Assembly: GCF_019024325.1 (NCBI RefSeq)
Contig: NZ_JAFNJS010000006.1
Coordinates: forward strand, 310,001 to 374,000
From: Falsiroseomonas tokyonensis
GTDB taxonomy: Bacteria > Pseudomonadota > Alphaproteobacteria > Acetobacterales > Acetobacteraceae
Reading direction: 5' to 3'
DNA: 64,000 nucleotides
Positions 7,973 through 17,072 of this stretch are shown here, piece by piece. The first letter of the stretch is position 1; each line of letters begins with the position of its first letter. The translations under genes and the position numbers were made by a program. The notes under the pieces are model-generated. The model made no database searches. It was not told the DNA's origin and was given only the letters and a program-made list of their open reading frames with translations.

Positions 7973-8857
7973 ATGAAAATCGGCTTCATCGGCCTCGGCA
8001 TCATGGGCAAGCCCATGGCGCTGCACCTGAAATCCGCGGGCCACGAGGTCTGCGCGCCGGAGCGCGCCAGCCTGACGGATGAGCTGCGCGGCGCGCTGAC
8101 CATCCTGCCGGATGCCGCCGCGGTGGCGCGGGCGGCGGAGGTCATCATCCTGATGGTGCCGGACACCCCCGATGTGGAAGCCGCGCTGTTCGGCGCCGGC
8201 GGAGTCGCGGAGGGGCTGGCCCCCGGCAAGCTGGTGATCGACATGTCCTCGATCAGCCCGACCGCCACCAAGGCCTTCGCCGCGAAGGTGGCGGAAAAGG
8301 GCTGCGACTACCTGGACGCCCCGGTCTCGGGCGGCGAGGTGGGCGCCAAGAATGCCAGCCTGACCATCATGGTGGGCGGCAGCGACTCCGCCTTCCAGCG
8401 CGCCAAGCCGCTGTTTGAGGCGATGGGCAAGAACATCACCCTGGTGGGCGAGACCGGCGCTGGCCAGACCTGCAAGGTGGCCAACCAGATCATCGTGGCG
8501 CTGACGATCGAGGCGGTGGGCGAGGCGCTGGTCTTCGCCAGCAAGGCAGGAGCCGACCCGGCCAAGGTGCGCCAGGCGCTGATGGGCGGCCTCGCCACCT
8601 CCCGCATCCTGGAACTGCATGGGGAGCGGATGATCAAGCGCACCTTCGCCCCGGGCTTCCGAATCGAGCTGCACCAGAAGGACCTGAACCTGGCGCTGCA
8701 GGCCGGCAAGGAATTGGGCGTGGCGCTGCCCAATACCGCCTCCACCGCGCAGCTGTTTGCCGCCTGCGCGGCCATGGGCGGCGCGGCGGATGACCATTCC
8801 GGCATGGTCAAGGCGCTGGAGACGCTGGCCGCCCACAAGGTGGCGCCGGACGCCTGA
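7973..8857 (+). CDS. glxR: 2-hydroxy-3-oxopropionate (tartronate semialdehyde) reductase, beta-hydroxyacid dehydrogenase family
   Basis: A reductase of 294 residues that would convert tartronate semialdehyde to glycerate with NAD(P)H. The Rossmann fingerprint GFIGLGIMGKPMALHLKSAG is at residues 3-22. The substrate-binding DAPVSGGEVGAKNASLTIMVGG follows at about 120, and the catalytic Lys lies in GQTCKVANQIIV. An AACGGAGAGAG Shine-Dalgarno lies before the ATG at 7973. It is 32 bases after the nicotinamidase-like gene and is likely cotranscribed with hyi. Other members of the family act on 3-hydroxyisobutyrate, but the hyi context favours tartronate semialdehyde. Confidence 0.9.
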   Translation: MKIGFIGLGIMGKPMALHLKSAGHEVCAPERASLTDELRGALTILPDAAAVARAAEVIILMVPDTPDVEAALFGAGGVAEGLAPGKLVIDMSSISPTATKAFAAKVAEKGCDYLDAPVSGGEVGAKNASLTIMVGGSDSAFQRAKPLFEAMGKNITLVGETGAGQTCKVANQIIVALTIEAVGEALVFASKAGADPAKVRQALMGGLATSRILELHGERMIKRTFAPGFRIELHQKDLNLALQAGKELGVALPNTASTAQLFAACAAMGGAADDHSGMVKALETLAAHKVAPDA

Positions 8858-9143
8858 ACCGCCCGCCCGTCGTCAGCGCCGGGCGTTCCAGCCAGCGGAA
8901 AAGAGCGCGGCGGATGATCCCGCCCGCCGCGTCACGCCGCGCGGGTTGCCCGCCGAAAGGGCAAGCCCCGCCCCGCTCCACAACCATAGGCGGTATCCCG
9001 CGACCGCCGATTACAATTTTCCCGTGTTTTTCGCGTTGCATCCGGCGCGCACGTCCCGCAATTTAGCACCAGAAGCGTGATCGCTGAGATTCTGTCTCCG
9101 GCATCATGGTTGTATCTGGATCACTGGACCTACGGGGGATTGC
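8858..9143. other. Intergenic spacer of 286 bases, no gene seen
   Basis: The spacer between glxR and the XRE-type regulator contains an AT-richer block at about 9005-9045 that stands out from the GC-rich background and may hold the regulator's promoter. The sequence just before 9144 has a GGGGGA ribosome-binding site. No credible ORF or RNA gene was found. Confidence 0.4.
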
Positions 9144-10019
9144 ATGCGTTTCGCGGATATAGGTCAGCAATTGCGTGCCTATCGCCTCGAATCTGGCCTC
9201 CGGGCTGAGGAGATCGCAGCGCGGCTCGGCGTCTCCCGCGCCGCGCTCTATCGCTATGAGAAGGGCGAGGTCATCAAGCTGGACACGATCCGGCGCCTCG
9301 CGGAGCTGCTGAAGATCTCCCCCCTTTCGCTGCTGGGAATCGGCGTCGAGTATTTCGCCCGGCCGCTGGCCTTCCAGGAAAGGCTGCGGCAGGTCGAGGA
9401 ACAGGCCGACCAGATCCTGATCGTGGGCGGCGCCTTCTGCTACCAGACCACGACGGATGCCTTCGACGGCGCGGTGGGCGAGGCCTGGACGGAAGCCGCG
9501 GATGCCGCCCCGGAACGGCTGCAGGCCCGCGCCAGCGCGGACCAGGCGCTGGGCCTTCTCGCCGCCCGCAAGCGCCTGCACGCCGCCCGCCGCCCCACCA
9601 TCATCGCGATCCTGGGCGAGGCTGCCTTGCGCCGCTTCCTGCAGGATGGCGTGGCCGCCGGGCTGACGGTGCCGGAACGCACCCGCCAGCGCTGCCTGGC
9701 CGCCGCGCGGGCGGAGGCCGAGGCGATCGCCGCCATGATGGAGAGCGTGCCGATCGGCGTGCAGCTCGGCCTCGCCTCCGGCACCGAGCCCACCGGCGGC
9801 TTCATGGTGATGCGCGGGCGGGAACGCGCGCATGTCGTCTCCTCCCCCTTCGCCGCGGATACGCCGCCCAGTGGCGGCCTCGGCGTGGGCTCGATCACCG
9901 CGGCGGATGAGGCCGTGGCGGCGCATCAGCGGGTGGCGGAAGTGGCCTGGCGCGACGCGCTGAAGGGCGCCGCCGCCGCCGCCCGCGTCCGCGAACTGAT
10001 CCGCACCACGGCGGGCTGA
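9144..10019 (+). CDS. Helix-turn-helix (XRE-type) transcriptional regulator with uncharacterised C-terminal domain
   Basis: A DNA-binding protein of 291 residues. Residues 1-65 are an XRE/Cro-type helix-turn-helix, with the recognition region EEIAARLGVSRAALYRYEKG and the following helix RRLAELLKISPLSLLG. Residues from about 75 onward form an alpha/beta region of unknown family, including DQILIVGGAFCYQTTTDAF, that may be an effector-binding domain. The protein is cytoplasmic with no membrane segment. It stands alone and converges on the Pat-like gene, with a hairpin between them, so its targets cannot be read from context. Confidence 0.82.
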   Translation: MRFADIGQQLRAYRLESGLRAEEIAARLGVSRAALYRYEKGEVIKLDTIRRLAELLKISPLSLLGIGVEYFARPLAFQERLRQVEEQADQILIVGGAFCYQTTTDAFDGAVGEAWTEAADAAPERLQARASADQALGLLAARKRLHAARRPTIIAILGEAALRRFLQDGVAAGLTVPERTRQRCLAAARAEAEAIAAMMESVPIGVQLGLASGTEPTGGFMVMRGRERAHVVSSPFAADTPPSGGLGVGSITAADEAVAAHQRVAEVAWRDALKGAAAAARVRELIRTTAG

Positions 10020-10025
10020 CCTTCT

Positions 10026-10048
10026 CCCTCCCCCTGAAGGGGGGAGGG
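10026..10048. terminator. C/G-rich hairpin between convergent genes
   Basis: A 9-bp stem (CCCTCCCCC at 10026-10034 pairing with 10040-10048) closes a 5-base loop. It lies in the 48-base gap between the XRE-type gene and the convergent Pat-like gene and could act for both strands. There is no T-run. Similar CCCTCCCC palindromes recur at about 13770, 13885 and 43185. Confidence 0.55.
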
Positions 10049-10067
10049 TCGGGGTGGGGGGTGCCCC

Positions 10068-12698
10068 CTACCCCGCCGGCGGCACGCTCCGCCGCGCCTC
10101 CACCACATCCTCATCCTCGGGGCTGCGGCGGGTCGCGAATCCCAGCGCCCGGATGAAGGCCAGCATCGGCGCATTATCCGCCAGCACCTGGCCCACCACT
10201 TCCCGGATCCCGGTCTCCGCCGCCCAGTCGAACAGGCGCTGCATCAGGTGGCGGCCCAGCCCCTGCCCCTTCATGGCGCGGTCCACCACCACGGCGAATT
10301 CCGCCGTCATGCCATCCGCCTCCCGGATCAGGCGGGAGACGCCGAGCATATCCTCCGCCCCGTCCGGACGGCGGCGCATGGCGACGAAGGCCATTTCGCG
10401 GTCGTAGTCGATCTGCGTCAGCCGGGCGATCTGCACCGCCGGCAATTCCCGGATCTGGCTGAAGAAGCGCCAGCGAACATCCTCCGGCGCCAGGCGGCGG
10501 AACATCTCGGCATGCGCCTCGGCATCCTCCGGCCGGATCGGCCGCACCATCAACACCTCGCCCGAACGCGCCTGCCAGGGCGCCGCCCACTCCTCCGGAT
10601 AGGGCGGCACGGCCAGCAGCGCCCGCTGCCCTCCCGGCCGCAGCAGGCAGGAGGCATCGGCGGCCATCACCCCCGCGGCATCGGCAAACAGCGGGTTCAC
10701 CCCGATCGAGGCGATTTCCGGGAAATCCACCGCGATCTGCGACAGCCGCATCAGCGCCCCCGCCACGGCATCGAGGTCCACCGGCGGATGATCCCGATAG
10801 CCGGCCAGCAGCGGTCCCGCCCGGGTGCGGCCGATCAGCCCCTGGGCCAGGGCATGGTTCAGCGGCGGCAGGTCGAACCCCTCATCGCCCAGCAGGTCCG
10901 CCGCCGTGCCGCCCAGGCCGAAGCCCAGGAAGGGGCCGAACATCGCATCCTCGCCGAGGCGCATGCGAAGCTCCTGCACGTGCGTTGCCTGGCGCTGAAC
11001 CAGAAAGCCGTCGAGCCGCGCCGCCGGGCGGTCCCGCGCCGCACGCTCGGCCATCGCCTCCGCCGCCTCCCGCACCGCGAGCGGGCTGCGCAGGCCCAGC
11101 GCCACGCCCCCGATCTCCGTCTTGCGGGCGATATCCGGGCTGCGCAGCTTCAGCACCACGGGGAAGCCGAGTTCCACCGCCGCCGCTTCCGCCGCCGCCG
11201 CATCGGCCGCGACCCGGCCCGGCACGACCGGCAGGCCATAGGCGGCCAGCACCGCCAGCGCCGCATCCTCGGTCAACGAAAGCCGCCCTTCGGCGCGGGT
11301 CCGGGCCAGGATGGCGGCGACCGCCGCGCGGTCCGGCTGCAGGGCCAGCACCTGCCGGCCCGGCAGTTCCGCCGCGGCGGCGCGGTTCTGCCGGTCGTGC
11401 AGCAGGTGCAGCGCGCCGCGCACCGCGGCCTCCGGCGTCGGGAAGACGGCGAGGCCCGCGGCGGCCAGGGCGGCGCGTTGCGCGCCGGCCGTGGCCTGGC
11501 CGGCCCAGCAGACCAGGATCGGCGCGGCCCGCGTCGCCTTGGCGGCGGCGGAAAGTGCGGCGGCCGTGGTGGCGGTATCCTCGCCCGCCACCGGCGCGTG
11601 CAGCGCCACCACCGCCTCCGCCTGGCGCAGCCCGGCCAGCATGGAAGCGGCCTCGCCCAGCGCGGTGGCGGCGCCGGGACCGAGCACCAGCGGATTGGTG
11701 CCGTGCCAGCCCGGCCGCAGCCCGATCGCCAGCGCCTGCAGCGCTTCCTGCGGCAATTCGGCCAGGCGGGCGCCGCCGGCCAGCACGGCATCGGCGGCCA
11801 GCAGGCCGAGGCCGGTGGCATTGGCGACCAGGGCGATGCCGCCGCCGGGGGTGGGCCCGCCGGCGCCGGGCACCAGCTTCACCCGCGCCAGCGTCTCCGC
11901 CGCCGAGAGCAGGTCATCCAGCCCCGCCACGCGCAGAACGCCGGCGCGGCGCAGCGCCGCATCCATCACCGCCTCCGCGGTGCCGGAGGGATCGGCCAGG
12001 CGGCCGCCGGCGCGGATGGCCACCACGGGGCGCATCCGCGCCGCGGCGCGGGCGGCGGAGATGAACATGCGGCGGTTCTTGATGCGGCGCAGTTCCAGCA
12101 GGATGGCCCCGGTGCCGGGATCCCGGGACAGCCAGTCCAGCGCATGGGCGAAGCCGAGGTCGTCATTCTCGCCGATGCCGATGACATGGCTGAAGCCCAC
12201 CGCCTCGGCCTCCGCCCAGTCCAGCACGGCGCGCGCCAGGGCCGAGGACTGGCCGACCAGCGCCAGCCGCCCCTTTCGGGGCGCGAGATGGGAGAGCGAG
12301 GCATTGAGCCCGATGCCGGGGACGCAGATGCCGAAGCTGCCCTGGCCCAGCACCCGCACGCCGGTGCGGCGCGCGATGCCGGCCAGGTCGGCTGCCACCC
12401 CCGGCACCACCGCCGCATGGCAGCCGCGGGCCGAAAGCGCGGCCATGGCCGGCTCCAGCTGCTCCGGCGGCAGCGACAGCACGGCGAGGTCGGGCACCTG
12501 CGGCAGGCCGGCGATTCCCGCCACCGCCTGCAGCAGCGCCAGCGAACCCGAAAAGCCGCCGGCCTGCAGGTTCTGCGCAAGCGTGGCCGAGGCGGGCAGC
12601 GACGGATCCGCCACCAGCACCACATGCCGGGGGCGATACAGCGCCTGCTCGCGGAAGCGCACCGCGGAATGCCCGGACAGGCTGGTCGAAAGACTCAT
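10068..12698 (-). CDS. Bifunctional acyl-CoA synthetase (ADP-forming)-like/GNAT N-acetyltransferase, Pat-type
   Basis: An 876-residue fusion. It has a CoA-binding and ligase domain related to ADP-forming acetyl-CoA synthetase (about 20-460), an ATP-grasp domain (about 475-690, opening LTEDAALAVLAAYGLPVVPG) and a C-terminal GNAT domain (about 700-870) with the acetyl-CoA loop KGQGLGRHLM. This is the layout of PatZ/YfiQ protein lysine acetyltransferases, which silence acetyl-CoA synthetase. The histidine motif (SHTG) expected of active ligases reads PSGTAEAV here, and the usual HKxDxGGV of the ATP-grasp domain reads ARKTEIGGV. The ligase half is therefore probably non-catalytic and regulatory. 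The ATG at 12698 was chosen; one at 12713 is possible. It is divergent from the esterase gene. Confidence 0.88.
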   Translation of the reverse strand: MSLSTSLSGHSAVRFREQALYRPRHVVLVADPSLPASATLAQNLQAGGFSGSLALLQAVAGIAGLPQVPDLAVLSLPPEQLEPAMAALSARGCHAAVVPGVAADLAGIARRTGVRVLGQGSFGICVPGIGLNASLSHLAPRKGRLALVGQSSALARAVLDWAEAEAVGFSHVIGIGENDDLGFAHALDWLSRDPGTGAILLELRRIKNRRMFISAARAAARMRPVVAIRAGGRLADPSGTAEAVMDAALRRAGVLRVAGLDDLLSAAETLARVKLVPGAGGPTPGGGIALVANATGLGLLAADAVLAGGARLAELPQEALQALAIGLRPGWHGTNPLVLGPGAATALGEAASMLAGLRQAEAVVALHAPVAGEDTATTAAALSAAAKATRAAPILVCWAGQATAGAQRAALAAAGLAVFPTPEAAVRGALHLLHDRQNRAAAAELPGRQVLALQPDRAAVAAILARTRAEGRLSLTEDAALAVLAAYGLPVVPGRVAADAAAAEAAAVELGFPVVLKLRSPDIARKTEIGGVALGLRSPLAVREAAEAMAERAARDRPAARLDGFLVQRQATHVQELRMRLGEDAMFGPFLGFGLGGTAADLLGDEGFDLPPLNHALAQGLIGRTRAGPLLAGYRDHPPVDLDAVAGALMRLSQIAVDFPEIASIGVNPLFADAAGVMAADASCLLRPGGQRALLAVPPYPEEWAAPWQARSGEVLMVRPIRPEDAEAHAEMFRRLAPEDVRWRFFSQIRELPAVQIARLTQIDYDREMAFVAMRRRPDGAEDMLGVSRLIREADGMTAEFAVVVDRAMKGQGLGRHLMQRLFDWAAETGIREVVGQVLADNAPMLAFIRALGFATRRSPEDEDVVEARRSVPPAG

Positions 12699-12804
12699 TG
12701 TGCGATGCAACATGGGCTGTGCAGGTGGCCCCCGCAACCGGATGGGGGTTGCGGCAGGCCGCTTTCCCGCCTCCGATACCGGGGAACCGATGAAGGGAGC
12801 GACA

Positions 12805-13758
12805 ATGCCAGCCAATGACCCCCGCTGGGACCCGGAAATGCTCGCCTTCCAAAGCTTGATGGAGGCCGAGGGCGCCAAGCTGCCACCCATCACCCTGACC
12901 CTGCCGCTGGATGCGGCGCGGGCGCAGACCGAAGCGCTAAACATCCCGCTCACGGAAGGCGGGCCGGTGATGGCCGAAAGCAGCGACCGCTGGCTGCCGG
13001 TGCGCGGGCGGCGCATCCAGTGCCGGCTGCACCAGCCGTCCTCCGGCACGCTGCCGGTGCTGGTCTATATCCATGGCGGCGGCTGGGTCTGGAACAGCAT
13101 CGATACGCATGACCGGCTGATGCGGGACTATGCCGCCGGCGCCGGCTGCTCCGTGCTGGGGCCGGACTACGCGCTGAGCCCGGAGGCGCCCTTCCCCCAG
13201 GCGCTGGAGGAATGTGCGGCGGTGGTGCGCTGGGTGGCGGCGCGGGGCGCGGAATGGGGGCTGGATCCGGCGCGCATCGTGTTGGGCGGGGACAGTGCCG
13301 GGGCCAATCTGGCGATGGGCGTGGCGCTGCTTCTGCGGCAGACCGATCCCGCCCTGACGCTGCGCGGATTATTGTTGAATTACGGGGTCTTCGAGGCCGA
13401 CTTTACCACGCCGTCCTATGGGGAATTCGCCGATGGCTACTTCCTGACGCGGGAGAAGATGCGCTTCTACTGGGACTGCTACGCCCCCCGCGCGACGGAC
13501 CGGCTGAACCCCCTGGCCGCCCCGCTCCGCGCCGATCTGCGCGGCCTGCCGCCCTGCCTGCTGCATGTGGCGGAGCTGGATGTGCTGGCGTCCGAGAACC
13601 TGGCCATGGGGGATGCGCTGCGGGCGGCGGGGGTGGAGGTGCAGCAGGCGCTGTTCCCCGGCACCGCGCATGGCTTCCTGCGCTCGCTGAACCATGTGGC
13701 GGCCGCGCGGCGGGCGGTGGCGGAAGGGGCGGCCTGGCTGAAGCAGGTCGCCGGGTGA
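12805..13758 (+). CDS. Alpha/beta hydrolase, hormone-sensitive-lipase-like esterase
   Basis: A serine esterase of 317 residues. It has the oxyanion-hole motif HGGGW (about residue 87), the nucleophile elbow GDSAGANLA (about 158), the acid Asp in LHVAELDVLAS and the catalytic His in GTAHGFL near the C-terminus. These define the family IV (HSL-like) carboxylesterases that act on short-chain esters. No signal peptide is visible, so it is cytoplasmic. The ATG at 12805 was chosen because AGGGAG lies eight bases upstream; an ATG at 12790 in the same frame overlaps that site. The physiological ester is unknown. Confidence 0.9.
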   Translation: MPANDPRWDPEMLAFQSLMEAEGAKLPPITLTLPLDAARAQTEALNIPLTEGGPVMAESSDRWLPVRGRRIQCRLHQPSSGTLPVLVYIHGGGWVWNSIDTHDRLMRDYAAGAGCSVLGPDYALSPEAPFPQALEECAAVVRWVAARGAEWGLDPARIVLGGDSAGANLAMGVALLLRQTDPALTLRGLLLNYGVFEADFTTPSYGEFADGYFLTREKMRFYWDCYAPRATDRLNPLAAPLRADLRGLPPCLLHVAELDVLASENLAMGDALRAAGVEVQQALFPGTAHGFLRSLNHVAAARRAVAEGAAWLKQVAG

Positions 13759-13771
13759 GTCGGAAAGCCCT

Positions 13772-13806
13772 CCCCCGTTTACGGGGGGTTGCGGCGCTGC
13801 CGCAAC
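13772..13806 (+). terminator. Double hairpin after the esterase gene
   Basis: Two perfect stem-loops lie side by side 13 bases after the stop: a 7-bp stem (13772-13778 with 13781-13787) and an 8-bp stem (13788-13795 with 13799-13806). There is no T-run, but the tandem arrangement between convergent genes suggests termination. Confidence 0.5.
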
Positions 13807-13882
13807 GCCGAAGGCTGGTTGGGTGGGGGGTCGCGACGGATGGGCACGGCCGCAATTATGGCGCAGCCCCCCCACCCCGCCC

Positions 13883-13902
13883 CTCCCCCCCTGTCGGGGG
13901 AG
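13883..13902 (-). terminator. Hairpin after the M20 amidohydrolase gene
   Basis: A 7-bp stem (CTCCCCC at 13883-13889 with 13896-13902) around a 6-base loop, 11 bases beyond the stop of the minus-strand amidohydrolase. It belongs to the same C/G-rich palindrome type as the hairpins at 10026 and 43185. Confidence 0.5.
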
Positions 13903-13912
13903 AGGGAGACGC

Positions 13913-15061
13913 CTACTCGCCCAGGGCGCGCTTGGCGACGCTGGCCAGGAAGCCACTCGCCACCGGCAGGACCTCGTCGTTGAAGTCGTAATGCGGGTTG
14001 TGCAATTCGCGGCCGCCCTCGGCCGGGCCATTGCCGATCCAGACGAAGGCGCCCGGCACCTCCTTCAGAAACCAGGAGAAGTCCTCCCCCGTCATCGCCG
14101 CCGGCAGGTCACGGCGCACCGGCGCCACGGCCTCCGCCGCGCGGGCGGCCAGGTCGCGTTCGGCCGGGCTGTTCGCCGTGACTTCCACGCCCTGGCGCCA
14201 GCCCACCTCGGCGCGCACGGCGCAGGTGGCGGCGATGCCCTCCGCCACCCGGTGCAGGCCTTCCTTGATCGCGGCGCCTGCCGAATCCGCCAGCCAGCGG
14301 GCGGTGCCCTTCAGCACCACCTGGGCCGGGATCTGGTTCTGCGCCTCCCCGCCATGCACCATGGTCACGCTGACCACGCCGCCGGCCAGCGGGTCCAGGT
14401 TGCGGCCGACGATGCTCTGCAGGGCGACTATGCAATGGCCGGCGGCCACCATCGGGTCGCGCGACAGGTGCGGCAGGGCCGCATGGGCGGCATGGCCCTC
14501 GAAGGTGATGTCGAAGCGGGCGCCGGCGGCCATCACCGCCTTGTCATGCACCGCGATGGTGCCGGCCGGCAGTCCGGGCCAATTATGCCATCCGAAGATG
14601 CGGTCCATCGGGAAGCGCCGGAACAGGCCCTCCGCGATCATGCTGCGGGCGCCGCCGCCGCCTTCCTCCGCCGGCTGGAAGACCAGATGCACCGTCCCCG
14701 TCCAGGACCGATCCTCCAGCAGCAACCGGGCCGCGCCCAGCAGAGCGGTGGTATGGCCGTCATGGCCGCAGGCATGCATCACGCCGGGGACGGTGCTGCG
14801 ATGGGGCAGCGCCTCGTTCGCCTCCTGGATCGGCAGCGCGTCCATGTCGCCGCGCAGGCCGACGCTGCGATTGCCACCCGCCCGCCGCAGCGTCGCGACC
14901 ACGCCATGGCCGCCGACGCCTTCCGTGATCTCCGTCACCCCCAGCTCCCGCAACCGCTCCACCACGAAGGCGGCGGTCGTTTTCTCGTGCAGGGTGAGGC
15001 CCGGATGGGCATGCAGGTGGCGGCGCCAGGCCGTCAGCGTCTCGGCAAATGCGGTGTCCAT
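13913..15061 (-). CDS. M20 family amidohydrolase/carboxypeptidase
   Basis: A metal-dependent amidohydrolase of 382 residues, the usual length for the hippurate hydrolase/HipO-AbgB-like M20D group that cleaves N-acyl amino acids. Visible landmarks are RRHLHAHPGLTLHE at the N-terminus, RGDMDALPIQE, MHACGHDGHTTALLG (metal ligands Cys and His), QPAEEGGGGARSMI (catalytic Glu) and GEDFSWFLKEVPGAFVWIG at the C-terminus. The ATG at 15061 is preferred because family similarity begins at MDTAFAETLTAWRRHLHAHP. The start faces the divergent tamA gene. No signal peptide; probably cytoplasmic. Confidence 0.92.
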   Translation of the reverse strand: MDTAFAETLTAWRRHLHAHPGLTLHEKTTAAFVVERLRELGVTEITEGVGGHGVVATLRRAGGNRSVGLRGDMDALPIQEANEALPHRSTVPGVMHACGHDGHTTALLGAARLLLEDRSWTGTVHLVFQPAEEGGGGARSMIAEGLFRRFPMDRIFGWHNWPGLPAGTIAVHDKAVMAAGARFDITFEGHAAHAALPHLSRDPMVAAGHCIVALQSIVGRNLDPLAGGVVSVTMVHGGEAQNQIPAQVVLKGTARWLADSAGAAIKEGLHRVAEGIAATCAVRAEVGWRQGVEVTANSPAERDLAARAAEAVAPVRRDLPAAMTGEDFSWFLKEVPGAFVWIGNGPAEGGRELHNPHYDFNDEVLPVASGFLASVAKRALGE

Positions 15062-15179
15062 CCGGTAAGGGTAGCCGCTTCGGCCCGCCGCCTCCACCCC
15101 GCCGGCAGATCCCCCCACCGGACCGCATGATCCGCGGCGCCGATGCAACCCGGAAGCGCCCTTCGCGCTTCCTCACACG

Positions 15180-17072
15180 GTGAGACAGCTCCTGCGCATC
15201 AGAACCCTCCTTCCCGTGCTTCTGCTCGCGGCCACGCCGCTGGCGGCCCAGCCGGGACCGACCACCGGGTCGCCCGCCCTGGATGCATCCACCGATGCCG
15301 CCACGCCGGCTTCCCTGCCCTATGCCACGACCATCCCGCCGACGGGGGTGGAGGCGCTGGACGGGCCGCTGCGCGATGCCTCGCGCCTCATTCGCCTTTC
15401 GGACGAAGCCCCGGTCGATGCCTATGGCCTGGTCGCCCGGGCGCTGGGAGAGCCGCCGCTGCTCGATGCCGTGCTGCGGGCGGAAGGATATTGGGCCGGC
15501 CGGATCGAGGTGCTGATCGCCGGCACCCCCGCCGGTGCCCCGGGCCTCGCCCAGCGCCTGGCGGCCGCACCGCCGTCGCAGCCCGTGCCGGTCGAAGTCC
15601 GCGTCACCCCCGGGCCACGCTACAGCCTGCGCCGCATCACGCTGCGACCGGATGGGCCGGCCGCCGTCGCGCCCGTCGCGGCACTTGGCCAGCCGGAAGG
15701 CCTCGCACCCGGCGACCCGGCCCGTTCCGGCCCGGTGCTGGATGCCGAATCCGCGCTGCTCGACCGGCTGCGCACCGCCGGCTATCCGCTGGCCGCCGTG
15801 GTGGACCGGGAGGTGCTGGTCAATCACGAGGCCCAGGCGATGGACGTCACCTGGCTGCTCGCGCCCGGGCCCCAGGCCCGCTTCGCCCCGCCTCAGATCG
15901 CCGGCGAAACGGCCGTCAGCCAGCGCCTGCTGGCGCGCGTCACCAATCGCCTGGCCGGCGAGCCCTACTCCCCGGCAGCGCAGGAGGCGACGCGGCGGCA
16001 GCTGCTGGCCCTCGGCGCCTTCGATTCCGTCCGCGCCCGCGCGGGGGACCGGCTGGACGAGGCCGGCCGGCTGCCGGTGACCTTCACGGTCAGCGACCGG
16101 CCGCGCAATGCCGCCGGCGCGACGCTGGCCTATGAGACCAATTTCGGCCCCTCCGCCACCGTCTACTACGAACGCCGCAACCTGTTCGGCAATGCCGAGC
16201 TGCTGCGGCTGGAGGCCAGCGCGTCCCGCCTCGGCGGGGAAACGGAGGACAACAACTACCGGATCGGCGCCAATCTTCGCCGGCCGGGGCTGTTCGATGG
16301 CCGCACCTCCCTGGTGCTGGATGCGGCGATGCTGCGGGAAAGGCTGGATGCCTATGACCGCGACGCGGTCACCGCCTCCGCCCTGCTGGAACGCCCCTTC
16401 GGCAATCGCTGGGTGCTGCAATCCGGCCCCACCTTCGAGACCGGGCGGATCGGCCGCGACGGCAACCTCGAGCCCTTCACCCTGGCGGGGCTGGTGATGG
16501 GCGCGCGCTACGACAACACCAATGATCCGCTGGATCCCCGCAGCGGCCTGCGCGGCACCATCAACGTCGTGCCCTATGCCGATCTCGCGGAAGGCGGCGG
16601 CTTCGTGCGGGCGATCGGCACGCTGCGCAGCTATTTCGACCTGACCGGCTCGGGCGGCACGGTGCTGGCGCTGCGCGGCACGCTCGGCAGCCTGGTGGGC
16701 GCGGATCGCGCCGTGCCCTTGGACAAGCGCTTCTATGCGGGCGGCGGCGGGTCCGTGCGCGGCTATGCCTATCAGAGCATCGGGCCGCGCGATTCACAGA
16801 ACCGGCCGAATGGCGGATCGAGCCTGGTGGAAGGCTCGGTCGAGCTGCGCCAGCGCGTCTCCGGCGCCTTCGGCATGGTCGCCTTCCTCGATGCCGGTTC
16901 GGTCGGCCAGGAGGAAACGCCGAGCTTCGAGGAGGTGCGCCTCGGCGCCGGGCTCGGCGTGCGCTACGCGACGGCAATCGGGCCGCTGCGACTGGACGTC
17001 GCCATTCCGCTGAACAAGCAGAGCGGCGATGACGGGTATGGTTTGTATGTCGGACTCGGCCAGGCCTTCTGA
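15180..17072 (+). CDS. tamA: TamA-like outer-membrane assembly protein (BamA/Omp85 family)
   Basis: An outer-membrane beta-barrel protein of 630 residues. It starts with a signal peptide (MRQLLRIRTLLPVLLLAATP, cleavage after LAAQ), continues with POTRA-like domains (about 100-310) and ends with a C-terminal bacterial surface antigen barrel. The barrel carries the Omp85 lid-lock-type motif KRFYAGGGGSVRGYAYQ (about 515) and a terminal Phe (YVGLGQAF). Together with TamB it forms the translocation and assembly module that spans the envelope. The start is a GTG at 15180. The tamB frame begins before this gene ends (26-base overlap), so the two are coupled. Confidence 0.9.
   Translation: MRQLLRIRTLLPVLLLAATPLAAQPGPTTGSPALDASTDAATPASLPYATTIPPTGVEALDGPLRDASRLIRLSDEAPVDAYGLVARALGEPPLLDAVLRAEGYWAGRIEVLIAGTPAGAPGLAQRLAAAPPSQPVPVEVRVTPGPRYSLRRITLRPDGPAAVAPVAALGQPEGLAPGDPARSGPVLDAESALLDRLRTAGYPLAAVVDREVLVNHEAQAMDVTWLLAPGPQARFAPPQIAGETAVSQRLLARVTNRLAGEPYSPAAQEATRRQLLALGAFDSVRARAGDRLDEAGRLPVTFTVSDRPRNAAGATLAYETNFGPSATVYYERRNLFGNAELLRLEASASRLGGETEDNNYRIGANLRRPGLFDGRTSLVLDAAMLRERLDAYDRDAVTASALLERPFGNRWVLQSGPTFETGRIGRDGNLEPFTLAGLVMGARYDNTNDPLDPRSGLRGTINVVPYADLAEGGGFVRAIGTLRSYFDLTGSGGTVLALRGTLGSLVGADRAVPLDKRFYAGGGGSVRGYAYQSIGPRDSQNRPNGGSSLVEGSVELRQRVSGAFGMVAFLDAGSVGQEETPSFEEVRLGAGLGVRYATAIGPLRLDVAIPLNKQSGDDGYGLYVGLGQAF

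Noticed and set aside
10248-12818. Plus-strand open frame of about 850 codons opposite the Pat-type gene
   Set aside because: The translation is His/Arg/Gln-rich without any family feature; the minus-strand gene has intact GNAT and ATP-grasp motifs.
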